Shown: piece by piece, positions 8,645 through 17,479 of the stretch | Layout: each line of letters opens with the position of its first letter | How positions within the stretch are numbered: the stretch's first letter is position 1 | From: Promicromonospora sukumoe 327MFSha3.1 | Lineage (GTDB): Bacteria; Actinomycetota; Actinomycetes; Actinomycetales; Cellulomonadaceae | Assembly: GCF_000385135.1 (NCBI RefSeq) | Contig: NZ_ARQM01000010.1 | Location: 1,426,001-1,490,000, forward strand | Direction of reading: 5' to 3' | Length of the DNA stretch: 64,000 nucleotides | The notes under the pieces: model-generated | Database searches by the model: none | What the model saw: the letters and a program-made list of their open reading frames with translations, nothing else | Told to the model about the DNA's origin: nothing | Translations under genes and position numbers: made by a program

Positions 8645-11497
8645 GTGCCTGACGGTGGTTACGACGCGTTCGTCTCCTACAGCCACGACGCGGACGGGCC
8701 GGTCGGCCCGGCCCTGCGCGACGCGCTGCACCTGTTCGCGCGGCCGTGGAACCGGCTGCGGGCGCTGCGGGTCTTCTGCGACCGGCGCGCCCTGGACCCG
8801 GCCGACGGGCTGTGGAGCACGATCCGGCGGGCGCTGGACGCCTCGCGCTTCCTGATCCTCGTCGCCTCACCCGGCGCGGCCGGTTCCCGCTGGGTGAGGC
8901 GCGAGGTGGAGCAGTGGCGGAGCGTCACGCCGCGACGTCCGGTGCTGATCGTGCGCACCGGTGGGCAGATCGTCTGGGACGACGTCGCCGGCGACTTCGA
9001 CTGGGACCGGACCACCGCCCTGCCCCGCGCGCTGAGCGGCTGGTTCACCGAGGAGCCGCAGTGGGTCGACCTGGAGCTGCCGCCCGAGCGGCTGAGCCTG
9101 CGGGACCCGCCCTTCCAGGACGCGGTCGCCACGCTCGCGGCGCCGCTGCACGGCCGCAGCAAGGACGACCTGCTGGGGGTGGACGTGGCCCAGCACCGCC
9201 GGTCCCAGGGCTTCCGCCGGGCGATGTGGGCGGGACTGTCCCTCGTCGCGGCGCTCGCGGTGGCGGCCGCGGGCTGGGCGCTGACCGAGCGGTCCGGCGC
9301 TGTCGAGCAGCGCGACCGGGCCCTGGCCGGGTCCCTGGTCGCCGAGGCCGGCACGGTGCGGGACACCCAGCCTGGGCTGGCGCGCCAGCTCCTCGCCGCC
9401 GCCTACCGGCTCGCGCCCACGCCGCAGGCGCGGTCCGCGGTGATCGCGGGGGACGAGATCCCGCGCGAGCTCACCGTGCAGGCGAGCGCGCTCGCCTACT
9501 CGGACGACGGGTCGCTGCTCGTCGTGGCTCGCTCCGGCAACAGCGGGACGGCGTTGTACCCCGAGATCGTCGCGCATGTGTGGCTCTACGACGCGCACAC
9601 CCTGGAAGTCCTGGCCGAGTGGGCTCCGGAGGAGCACGAGTCCATCTCGTCCGCGCGCTTCGTGGGCCCCGGGCTGCTGGTCCTGGGGCACGAGGAAGAG
9701 CTCGTGGTGACGGACGTGACCGACCCGCGCGCGCCAGCCGAACGGGCCCGGCTTGCGGCGCCCTCTCTCACCGAGGCACTCGACCTCGCCCCGGACGGTC
9801 GGACCCTGGCCGCCGGGTCGGACGACGGGACCGTGCGACTGTGGGCGGTGGACGTCCTCGCCGGCGAGCCCGCGGCCGGGCGGGGTCCCGAGCCTGTCGC
9901 GACCTGGCGGCCGTGCACCGCCGAGGAAGGCGCGCACGAGATCGGCTTCGTGCGCTCGGGAGGCCTGCTCGCGGTTCGGTGCGGCCTGGGGCCCGGCGCC
10001 ATGCTGGCCGTCTGGGACGTTGCAGACCCGGCGGCGGTCGCGCCGGTGGGGGAGCAGTCCGTCGAGGCACGCAGGCTCGACGTCGCGCCGGACGGCCGGT
10101 ACCTGGTCGCCGAGGAGGACGGCGCGCTGGTGCGCTGGGACGTCTCGTCGTCGGGCGAGCTGCGCGACCGCACGCCGCTGCCGCTTCCGCTGGACTACCA
10201 CGGCTACGTCTCGGTCCTGGACTACGGCGACCACGGGCGCGTCGCCGTCGTCGGCGAGGGTGGTTACGCCCGGGTGTGGGACGCGGCCGCGGACGAGCCG
10301 GCGCTGCTCGTCGAGCTCCGCCTGCCGGCCTGGGACGCCCTGAACGCGGACGACGTCGCCTTCGCCCCCGGTACCACAGCGCTGGCAGTCGCTACCCCGG
10401 GGTCAAACGCCGGGCCCGACGCCGCTCCCGAGGACGGGACGATCCGCATCTGGAACCTGGCTGACCCGCTGGAGCGGCGGGCCCGGGCGTCGGTCCCGGC
10501 GGCCCGTGCGGACCTGGACGTCAGCGCGGACGGCCGTACCTTGGCTGGTCTGGTCGACGGCGACCTCTACGTTGCCGACCTGACCGATCCCCTGCGCCCG
10601 GAGGCCCTGGCGCTCGTGCCCGCCGACATCGCCGCCGGGCCCGACGAGGACACGTTCTTCGGCGAGGTCGTGCCCCGGATCAGCCCGGACGGAGACACTC
10701 TGGCGATCGGGAGCGAGGGCGCGATCGACGTCTTCGACCTCACCGACCGTGCTCGGCCCCGGCACCTGGCCACGTGGCCGGTCGGTATGCCGCTGGCCCT
10801 GTCGTTCCGTTCGGACGGCGACCTGCTGGCAGTCGGGCAGTTCGACGGATCGGTCGCCCTCTACGACCTGACCACCTCGGGCGTCCCGCAGCCCGTCGGT
10901 GAGGTGCCGACAGCGGGGTCGTCGCTCGTGTTCCTGCCCGGCCGGCCCGTCCTCGCGGTCGCGGGCACCCTGTCCTCGGTCATCGAGCTCTGGGACCTGG
11001 CCGACCCCCGTGCGCCGGTGCGGCTCACCGCTGACCAGAGTCACACCTACCAGCTCGCTGAGCTCGCCGTGACCGGCGACGGCATGCTGGCCAGCGTCGC
11101 CCGGGACAGCACCGTGCGCACCTGGCGGGTGCTCGGCGACGAGTTCCTCGCCCGGACGGTGATCAACGACTCCGGCGACGTCAACGACCTCGCGGTCAGC
11201 ACGAGCGGCGGGCGGCTGGCCACCCTCGGCCGCGACCGGACCCTGCGGGTGTACCGGGTCGCGGACGACACCCCGGTCCTCGACCTGAGCATCCCCGTAG
11301 GTGACACGACGCAGGACCTGGTCGGGTTCGTGGGCGAGGACGTGCTCGCCGTCCGGACCGAGCACGGCGCCGTCGACCTGTGGGACCTCGACGCGGACAC
11401 GGCGCTGGAGCGGATCTGCTCCGGGACCGGGCACCCGATCACGGAGGAGCAGTGGGCGCGCGTGCTGCCGGACATCGGGTACGACCCGCCCTGCTGA
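8645..11497 (+). CDS. TIR-domain/transmembrane/WD40-repeat protein
   Basis: 950 residues. Residues 1-170 form a TIR domain (YDAFVSYSHDAD at the start; the S-x-W-x3-E motif is S81, W83, E87, and E87 is at the position of the NADase glutamate of catalytic TIRs). A single membrane helix follows at about 194-214, then a conserved linker (REQRDRALAGSLVAEA, GLARQLLAAAYRLAP). From about 280 to the end are WD40-type beta-propeller repeats with WD-like endings (VRLWAV, IRIWNL, VRTWRV, VDLWDL). The tail ITEEQWARVLPDIGYDPPC is the standard end of actinobacterial WD40 signalling proteins. Role unknown: an NAD-consuming defence or signalling sensor is possible. The GTG start is set by the start of the TIR fold. 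Confidence 0.85.
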   Translation: MPDGGYDAFVSYSHDADGPVGPALRDALHLFARPWNRLRALRVFCDRRALDPADGLWSTIRRALDASRFLILVASPGAAGSRWVRREVEQWRSVTPRRPVLIVRTGGQIVWDDVAGDFDWDRTTALPRALSGWFTEEPQWVDLELPPERLSLRDPPFQDAVATLAAPLHGRSKDDLLGVDVAQHRRSQGFRRAMWAGLSLVAALAVAAAGWALTERSGAVEQRDRALAGSLVAEAGTVRDTQPGLARQLLAAAYRLAPTPQARSAVIAGDEIPRELTVQASALAYSDDGSLLVVARSGNSGTALYPEIVAHVWLYDAHTLEVLAEWAPEEHESISSARFVGPGLLVLGHEEELVVTDVTDPRAPAERARLAAPSLTEALDLAPDGRTLAAGSDDGTVRLWAVDVLAGEPAAGRGPEPVATWRPCTAEEGAHEIGFVRSGGLLAVRCGLGPGAMLAVWDVADPAAVAPVGEQSVEARRLDVAPDGRYLVAEEDGALVRWDVSSSGELRDRTPLPLPLDYHGYVSVLDYGDHGRVAVVGEGGYARVWDAAADEPALLVELRLPAWDALNADDVAFAPGTTALAVATPGSNAGPDAAPEDGTIRIWNLADPLERRARASVPAARADLDVSADGRTLAGLVDGDLYVADLTDPLRPEALALVPADIAAGPDEDTFFGEVVPRISPDGDTLAIGSEGAIDVFDLTDRARPRHLATWPVGMPLALSFRSDGDLLAVGQFDGSVALYDLTTSGVPQPVGEVPTAGSSLVFLPGRPVLAVAGTLSSVIELWDLADPRAPVRLTADQSHTYQLAELAVTGDGMLASVARDSTVRTWRVLGDEFLARTVINDSGDVNDLAVSTSGGRLATLGRDRTLRVYRVADDTPVLDLSIPVGDTTQDLVGFVGEDVLAVRTEHGAVDLWDLDADTALERICSGTGHPITEEQWARVLPDIGYDPPC

Positions 11498-11510
11498 GTC
11501 ATGATCGACT

Positions 11511-14333
11511 GTGGCCCCCGACCAGCAGCGCACCCCGCCGCCGTCCGTCCCGCTGCCCGCCCCGGACCCGTCGGTGCGGGCAGCGGCCGACGTCGCCGCC
11601 GACCTCGACGTCGACCCGGCCACCGGGCTGACCGACGCCGAGGCGGCGCGCCGCCTGGCCGCCGACGGTCCCAACGAGCTGCGGTCCAAGCCGCCCGTGC
11701 CGGTGTGGCGCAAGGTGCTGGACCAGTTCCGGGACCCGCTGGTGGCGCTGCTCCTGGTGGCCGTGGTCATCTCGCTCGTCGTGTGGTGGGTCGAGGGGGC
11801 GCACGGCCTGCCCGTGGACGCCGTTGTGATCGCCGCGATCGTCGTGCTCAACGCCGTGCTCGGCCTGGTCCAGGAGAGCAAGGCCGAGAGCGCCGTCGCG
11901 GCGCTGCGGTCCATGACCGAGGCCATGTCCACCGTGCTGCGCGACGGGCGGCGCGTCACCGTGCGTTCGGCCGAGCTCGTGCGCGGCGACGTGCTCGTGC
12001 TCGCCGAGGGGGACGCCGTCGGCGCCGACGCCCGCCTGCTGACCGCGACCGCCCTGCGGGTGCAGGAGTCCTCGCTGACCGGCGAGAGCGAGGCCGTGCT
12101 CAAGGACGCCGCCGTGCTGAGCGCGCCGGCGCCGCTGGGGGACCGGTTCGACATGGTCTACAAGGGCACCGCCGTGGCCCAGGGCGTGGGGCGCGCCGTG
12201 GTCGTGGCCACCGGCATGGACACCCAGATGGGCGCCATCGCGCGGCTGCTCGACTCCACAGAGGAGGAGGTCACGCCGCTCCAGCGGGAGATCGCGCACG
12301 TCAGCAAGGTGCTCGGCCTCACCGTGATCGGCATCGCCGTCGTCGTGATGGTGCTGGCCGCCGTCGTCAACGACGTCCGAACGCCCGCCGACCTCGTGAC
12401 CGTGCTGCTGCTCGGCGTCTCCCTCGCCGTCGCCGCCGTGCCCGAGGGGCTGCCGGCCATCCTGTCGGTTGTCCTCGCCGTCGGCGTGCAGGCCATGGCG
12501 CGGCGCAACGCCGTCGTCAAGAAGCTGCACTCCGCCGAGACGCTGGGGTCGGCGTCCGTCATCGCCTCCGACAAGACCGGCACGCTGACCAAGAACGAGA
12601 TGACCATCCAGCGGGTCGTCACGGCGTCGGGGGAGGTCACGCTGACCGGCGTCGGCTACCGGCCCGAGGGTGAGGCGGTGGCCGGTGGTGTCCCGCTGAC
12701 TGATGAAGGACTCGTCCGCGAGGCGGTCATGGTGCTCGGCGGCGGCTCCCTGGCCAACGACGCCCAGCTCACGCAGGCCGACGGCGGGTGGACCGTCCAG
12801 GGCGACCCCACCGAGGCCGCCTTCCTCGTGGCCGCGCACAAGCTCGCCGGGACCGTCGACCGCGTCGCCGGGTTCGAACGGCGCGGCGAGGTGCCCTTCA
12901 CCTCCGAGCGCAAGCTCATGTCGGCGCTCGTGGACCCGCCCGGCGACGGCGCCTGGGCCCTGGTCACCAAGGGCGCCCCCGACGTCCTGCTGCCCCGGTG
13001 CACCGACGTGCAGGTGGGCGACGGCACCGTCCCGCTCGACGACGAACGGCGGGCCGCTGCGCTCGACGCCGTCGAGCGGCTGTCCCGGCAGGCGTACCGC
13101 ACGCTCGGCGTGGCCTACCGGCGGGTGCCCGAGGACACCGGGCCCGAGGGGCTGGAGGAACACGAGTCCGACCTGGTGTACCTGGGCGTGGTCGGCATCA
13201 TCGACCCGCCCCGGCCCGAGGTCGCCACCGCCGTGGCCGAGGCCCGCCGGGCGGGCATCCGGATCATGATGATCACCGGCGACCACCCCGTCACCGCCAC
13301 CCGGATCGCGAGCGACCTGGGCATCGTCGAGCCGGGTGCGCGGGCGGTCACCGGGACCGAGCTCGACGGGCTGGACGCCGCGCGGCTGCGTGAGACGACG
13401 CGCGGTGTCTCGGTCTACGCGCGGGTGGCCCCGCAGAACAAGCTGCAGATCGTGGACGCCCTCCAGGCCGACGGGCACGTGGTGGCCATGACCGGCGACG
13501 GCGTGAACGACGCGCCCGCGCTGAAGACGGCCGACATCGGCGTGGCCACGGGGATCACCGGGACGGAGGTGACGAAGGAGTCGGCCAAGATGATCCTGGG
13601 CGACGACAACTTCGCGACCATCGTCGCCGCGGTGCGCCAGGGCCGGATCATCTTCGACAACATCAAGAAGTTCCTGCGCTACCTGCTCTCCTCCAACATG
13701 GGAGAGGTCTGCACGGTGCTGTTCGGGGTCGTGTTCGCCGGGGTCCTGGGCCTGGAGGGGGCGGCCGGCGGGGAGGCCGTCGTCGTGCCGCTGCTGGCCA
13801 CGCAGATCCTGTGGATCAACCTGGTCACCGACTCGGGTCCCGCCCTGGCCATGGGCGTGGACCCCGAGACCGACGACGTCATGGCCCGGCCCCCGCGCAG
13901 CCTGCACGAGCGGATCATCGACGCCCGGATGTGGACCGGGGTGCTGAGCATCGGCCTGGTCATGGGGCTGGCCACGCTGCTGACCATCGACATCTTCCTG
14001 CCCGGCGGCCTGGTCGAGGGCAGCGACGACCTCACCGTCGCCCGCACCGCGGGGTTCACCACGCTCGTGCTGGCGCAGCTGTTCAACGTGCTCAACTCGC
14101 GGTCGGAGACGACGAGCGCGTTCCACCGGATGTTCGCCGGGCGGTGGCTGTGGGCGGCGATCGGGCTGGGTGTGGTGCTCCAGGTGGCGGTCGTGGAAGT
14201 GCCGTTCCTGCAGGTGGCGTTCGGTACCGCGGGGCTGGACCTGGCGCACTGGGCCGTGGCGGTGGGGATGGCGTCGGCCGTGCTGTGGTTCGACGAGGTG
14301 CGCAAGCTGCTGTGGCGGGTGCGGCAGCGGTGA
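11511..14333 (+). CDS. P-type cation-transporting ATPase (PacL/SERCA-like, P2 type)
   Basis: 940 residues, normal for P2-type ATPases that pump Ca2+ or related cations out of the cytoplasm. Order of parts: N-terminal cation-ATPase domain (TDAEAARRLAADGPNEL), actuator domain with TGES (SSLTGESEAV), membrane motif PEGLPA, phosphorylation site D354 in SDKTGTLTKNE, nucleotide-binding domain with the KGAPD motif, and the hinge TGDGVNDAPALK. The C-terminal half has further helices including NLVTDSGPALAMG. The motif PEGLPA rather than CPC argues against a heavy-metal P1B pump. GTG start at 11511, 13 bases after the TIR gene, so the two may be co-transcribed. Confidence 0.93.
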   Translation: MAPDQQRTPPPSVPLPAPDPSVRAAADVAADLDVDPATGLTDAEAARRLAADGPNELRSKPPVPVWRKVLDQFRDPLVALLLVAVVISLVVWWVEGAHGLPVDAVVIAAIVVLNAVLGLVQESKAESAVAALRSMTEAMSTVLRDGRRVTVRSAELVRGDVLVLAEGDAVGADARLLTATALRVQESSLTGESEAVLKDAAVLSAPAPLGDRFDMVYKGTAVAQGVGRAVVVATGMDTQMGAIARLLDSTEEEVTPLQREIAHVSKVLGLTVIGIAVVVMVLAAVVNDVRTPADLVTVLLLGVSLAVAAVPEGLPAILSVVLAVGVQAMARRNAVVKKLHSAETLGSASVIASDKTGTLTKNEMTIQRVVTASGEVTLTGVGYRPEGEAVAGGVPLTDEGLVREAVMVLGGGSLANDAQLTQADGGWTVQGDPTEAAFLVAAHKLAGTVDRVAGFERRGEVPFTSERKLMSALVDPPGDGAWALVTKGAPDVLLPRCTDVQVGDGTVPLDDERRAAALDAVERLSRQAYRTLGVAYRRVPEDTGPEGLEEHESDLVYLGVVGIIDPPRPEVATAVAEARRAGIRIMMITGDHPVTATRIASDLGIVEPGARAVTGTELDGLDAARLRETTRGVSVYARVAPQNKLQIVDALQADGHVVAMTGDGVNDAPALKTADIGVATGITGTEVTKESAKMILGDDNFATIVAAVRQGRIIFDNIKKFLRYLLSSNMGEVCTVLFGVVFAGVLGLEGAAGGEAVVVPLLATQILWINLVTDSGPALAMGVDPETDDVMARPPRSLHERIIDARMWTGVLSIGLVMGLATLLTIDIFLPGGLVEGSDDLTVARTAGFTTLVLAQLFNVLNSRSETTSAFHRMFAGRWLWAAIGLGVVLQVAVVEVPFLQVAFGTAGLDLAHWAVAVGMASAVLWFDEVRKLLWRVRQR

Positions 14334-14499
14334 TTTGTCGTTCCGGTAGCAGCGGGACGGGTGGTTGCGCGCGCTCGGGGAGCGGGGTTACGCGGCGGGC
14401 GGAAGAACGCGCGGGTGTGGGTGGCTTGGCCTAGGGTCGAACAAAAGTCCGCTGGAATGGTGTTGTTGGGCTGCTATTCGGGTTCGAGGAGGTGTTGGC

Positions 14500-16356
14500 A
14501 TGGTTAGGCAGTGGTCGGACGGCTGGGAGGGCTCGGTATCCGCCGTGCGTGAGGATCCGTTCGTGGGCGGCACCATGCCCGACGACGCCTGGCTCGCCGC
14601 GCTGTACGCCGAGTGCGAGGCGCTGTTCGGCGATGATGACGGGCGGCACGGGCTGGACGCACCGCCGGAGCCGGAATGGTGTGAGGCCGTGCCCGGCGGC
14701 CTGTCGGATTCTGCTGCGGATCTCGGGCCGGTGGAGTTGTGGCCGGTCGAGGTGCTGCGCGAGGCGCTGACCGAGGCGCCGGGCGCCGAGCTGGCGCGGG
14801 TGGTGGCCGAGTACACCGGGCTGGGCGGTTCTGCGGCAGTCGAGGACGGGGCTGCTCCGCTCGCTGCGCTGTCCGACGACATGTTGGGTGAGCTCGTGGG
14901 CGCGTGTGCGCGGTTGCAGTCGTGGGCGGCCGGTGTGCAGGCGCATGCGGTCGCGGAGCGGGCTTCGCGGGAGTCGAGCCCGTTGGCCCATAACTCGTTG
15001 GTCGGTCAGGTCACGGCGGAGCTGGTGGTGACCCAGGCGGAGGGTTCCGAGGTGGTGGTGCGGGCGGAGTCCGGTGCTGAGCACCCCACGGTGATCGAGG
15101 CGTTGGTCGCGGGCCGGATCGACGTGAAGAAGGCGCACACCCTGCTCCGGGCGGCTGCGCAGCTGACGGTGGTGGAGCGTGCCGAGGCGATTGCCCGGTA
15201 CCTGCCGCAGGCCCCGTTCCGGACGTGGCGGTGGTTGCGGAACAAGATGCTGGCGTTCGCGAAGGCCCGCCATGGCGCGGAGGAGACGGCTCGGGCCGCG
15301 GCGCTGGATCGGAACGTTCAGCTGGACCGTGCGGAGAACGACATGGGCTGGCTGTCGGCGTATCTGCCGGCCGTGGATGCGGCGGCGGTGTGGGGTGTCG
15401 TGGACGACATGGCGCACCAGCTGCGGTACACGGCGGGTGAGGAGCGGACGTTGGGTCAGCTGCGTGCGGACTGCCTGACTGGCATCGTGACCGGCCGGCT
15501 GGTTCCGGGCGACCGCTTCACGACCACCTACCAGGCGGAGGGGGCCACGACCACGAGCGACGGCATGGGTAACGGCGCAGGCCTTGAGGGCGGCGCGAGC
15601 GCCGAAGGTGACGACGCCGGTCCCATCTGTACGTGTGGTGGCCGGGCGCCCGTCGTTCACGAGACGGTCGTGCGGGTGGCGCCGTCGCGCCCCGTCGTCC
15701 GGGTGACCGTGCCGGCGAGCACGCTCCTGGGACTGGACGACGCTCCCGCTGACCTGGACGGCTTCGGCCCGGTCCCGGCGGAGGTGGCACGGCTCCTGGC
15801 CGAGGATGCCACCTGGCAGCGGCTGCTCACCGACCCGGTTACCGGCGTCCTCACCGACTACTCCACGACCACGTACAAGCCGGGCCGGGTGCTCCGGTCA
15901 GCGGTGGAGGCCAGGGACGGGACGTGCACCTTCGTCGGCTGCGACGCGGTAGCGGTGTCGTGCGACCTGGACCATATCGAGCCCTTCGATTATGAGCAGG
16001 ACGTCCGGCACAGTGGTGAGGCCGGGGCTGTTCGTGGGCAGACCCGTGCCGACAACCTCCACGCGCTCTGCCGACGCCACCACCTACTGAAGACGCACGC
16101 GGGCTGGGGCGTCGTGCGCGACCCGAACACCGGGATCACGACCTGGACCACGCCATCGGGCGGAACGCACACCCGGCCGTCGACGATCCTCGACACCCGG
16201 GTCGACCTCGGCAACATCGACCCGGCCACGAGCGGGGACCTGACGCTGCGCGCCCTGACCGGACGTCGGCTGCCACGTGCCTACGTCACGGCCGCACCGA
16301 CGGCCGGCCCCTCCGAACCCATCGCCCCATCCGGACCCGGCGAACCGCCGTTCTGA
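14500..16356 (+). CDS. DUF222 and HNH endonuclease domain protein (13E12-like)
   Basis: 618 residues from the ATG at 14500, supported by GAGGAGG seven bases upstream. The central part is a DUF222 domain (LQSWAAGVQAHAVAERASR and following). The C-terminal HNH nuclease core reads CTFVGCD, then DLDHIEPF with D491-H492, then NLHALCRRHHLLKTH, giving two CxxC-like metal ligands and the HNH histidines. This family is very abundant in actinobacterial genomes, often in many copies, and its biological role is unknown; the repeated REP13E12 genes of mycobacteria belong to it. Codon use is slightly less GC-biased than its neighbours in the first 400 bases, which might reflect mobility. Confidence 0.88.
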   Translation: MVRQWSDGWEGSVSAVREDPFVGGTMPDDAWLAALYAECEALFGDDDGRHGLDAPPEPEWCEAVPGGLSDSAADLGPVELWPVEVLREALTEAPGAELARVVAEYTGLGGSAAVEDGAAPLAALSDDMLGELVGACARLQSWAAGVQAHAVAERASRESSPLAHNSLVGQVTAELVVTQAEGSEVVVRAESGAEHPTVIEALVAGRIDVKKAHTLLRAAAQLTVVERAEAIARYLPQAPFRTWRWLRNKMLAFAKARHGAEETARAAALDRNVQLDRAENDMGWLSAYLPAVDAAAVWGVVDDMAHQLRYTAGEERTLGQLRADCLTGIVTGRLVPGDRFTTTYQAEGATTTSDGMGNGAGLEGGASAEGDDAGPICTCGGRAPVVHETVVRVAPSRPVVRVTVPASTLLGLDDAPADLDGFGPVPAEVARLLAEDATWQRLLTDPVTGVLTDYSTTTYKPGRVLRSAVEARDGTCTFVGCDAVAVSCDLDHIEPFDYEQDVRHSGEAGAVRGQTRADNLHALCRRHHLLKTHAGWGVVRDPNTGITTWTTPSGGTHTRPSTILDTRVDLGNIDPATSGDLTLRALTGRRLPRAYVTAAPTAGPSEPIAPSGPGEPPF

Positions 16357-16463
16357 CCGAGGACCAACAACAATGACGAACCGATGACGAGCTGTGCCGT
16401 CCGGGTGGATGCCCCTGCTCCGAAGCCCACCCGGATGGACCGCAAAGCGATGTGCGCGCGGCG

Positions 16464-16500
16464 GCCGGACGCCGCCCCATGATCCGGGACGGCGTCCGGC
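16464..16500. terminator. Hairpin between the convergent DUF222 and MerR genes
   Basis: GCCGGACGCCG at 16464-16474 pairs perfectly with CGGCGTCCGGC at 16490-16500, an 11-bp stem with a 15-base loop. A second weaker stem (TCCGGGTGG 16400-16408 with CCACCCGGA 16427-16435) precedes it. Position between convergent genes supports a bidirectional terminator. Confidence 0.6.
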
Positions 16501-16545
16501 ACTCTGTCAGGCAGCGCGGTCAGCCCGCCTGATCAGGCCACGTCG

Positions 16546-17286
16546 TCAGGCCGCGTCCCGGTACGACTCGGCGGCGTGGAGCAGGTAGTACGCCAGGCCG
16601 GTCTGCTGCTGCTCGAGCATCTGCCGGTGGAAGTCGTCCGTGACGAAGAAGCGCGCCTGCGCGGCGAAGCCCGCGGCGTCCGTCGGGTGCGTGACGGCGA
16701 GGGCACCGATGTGCTCCTCGATCGCCACGGCCACGACCGGGTCGTCGGCCCGCAGCCCGGCCCACAGCGCGTCGGCCATGGTGGTCATGAACGCGGTCGC
16801 CTCGGCGGCAGCCGCGTTCATCCCGTCGGCGTCGACCTCCGCGGTGTCGAGCTCGACGCCGTAGGTCTCCCGCAGGTGCGCGTTCTGGTCCGCGAGGGCG
16901 TCCTGCCACCCGGCCTGGTCCAGGCCCGTGAACATGCTGTCGGCGGTCATGGGTTCTCCCCTTCTCTCGTGTGCGATGGCCTGCTCGAGCGTCGCCAGCA
17001 CCTGGGCGAGCCGTGCCCCGCGGGAGCGGAGCAGGGTGCGCTGGTCCAGCAGGCACTCGAGCCGGGAGGTGCGGTCCGTGAGGGCCTCCGCGATCGTGTC
17101 CAGCGGCATGTCGAGCTCCCGGAAGAACAGGATCTGCTGGAGACGTTCGAGATCGCCGTCCGCGTACGTCCGGTAGTCGTTGCGCTCGTCCCTCGCGGGC
17201 ACGAGCAGACCGATCCGGTCGTAGTGGTAGAGCGTCTTGAGCGTCACCCCCGACAGCCGGGAGACGTGCGTGATCGTGTAGGCCAT
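16546..17286 (-). CDS. MerR family regulator with TipAS effector domain
   Basis: 246 residues from the ATG at 17286 (AGGAGG eight bases upstream). Residues 1-70 are a MerR winged helix-turn-helix: ITHVSRLSGVTLKTLYHYDR and then NDYRTYADGDLERLQQI. A coiled-coil linker follows, and from about 105 to the end is a TipAS-type globin-like domain (GLDQAGWQDALADQNAH, then FVTDDFHRQMLEQQ). In Streptomyces, TipAL binds thiopeptide-like drugs through this domain. Such regulators usually activate their own promoter by twisting a long spacer, and a matching operator is seen at 17315-17335. No drug-efflux gene adjoins it, so it may act only on itself or on distant targets. Confidence 0.9.
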   Translation of the reverse strand: MAYTITHVSRLSGVTLKTLYHYDRIGLLVPARDERNDYRTYADGDLERLQQILFFRELDMPLDTIAEALTDRTSRLECLLDQRTLLRSRGARLAQVLATLEQAIAHERRGEPMTADSMFTGLDQAGWQDALADQNAHLRETYGVELDTAEVDADGMNAAAAEATAFMTTMADALWAGLRADDPVVAVAIEEHIGALAVTHPTDAAGFAAQARFFVTDDFHRQMLEQQQTGLAYYLLHAAESYRDAA

Positions 17287-17314
17287 GGGCCGCACCTCCT
17301 GGGAAGAACCATCA

Positions 17315-17335
17315 ACCCTCCCCTAAGGGTAGGGT
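17315..17335 (-). promoter_or_regulatory. MerR-type operator/promoter of the TipAS regulator
   Basis: A 21-base near-perfect palindrome centred at 17325 (nine of ten pairs match) has outer arms ACCCT/AGGGT and inner arms CCCT/AGGG. On the minus strand a TTGACC -35-like box (17333-17338) overlaps it. The -10 box is not obvious. This is the typical MerR layout, where the operator sits inside an over-long spacer. Confidence 0.6.
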
Positions 17336-17365
17336 CAAGCGCCGGCCACCCGATCTTCATCCCAG

Positions 17366-17479
17366 GTGCTCGTCTCCGCGCCGACGGCCCAGCTCGACGC
17401 CTCGGCACTCGAGGTGCTCTACGACCACGGCCACGAGAACGACCACGAGGAGGCGGCCCGTGTCGACGATCACGCCTGA
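17366..17479 (+). pseudogene. Probable C-terminal remnant of a phosphonate ABC transporter ATPase gene
   Basis: Open reading in the frame of 17366 gives VLVSAPTAQLDASALEVLY and then a His/Glu-rich tail ending at the TGA at 17479. The pattern (V-x-x-P-x-x-x-L-D-x-x-x-L-x-x-x-Y) resembles the end of PhnC-type ATPases (FDGPTAELDxxALRxLYG). The frame closes at a stop at 17330-17332, so nothing of the ATPase core remains. It overlaps the start of phnE by 20 bases, the coupling expected if a phnC gene once preceded phnE. I infer that the phnC/phnD region was deleted or replaced by the MerR gene. The evidence is a short similarity, so this is tentative. Confidence 0.45.

Noticed and set aside
14334-14499. 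Extending the DUF222/HNH gene upstream to 14365
   Set aside because: The added residues are not family-like, and the ATG at 14500 has a strong GAGGAGG at the right distance.
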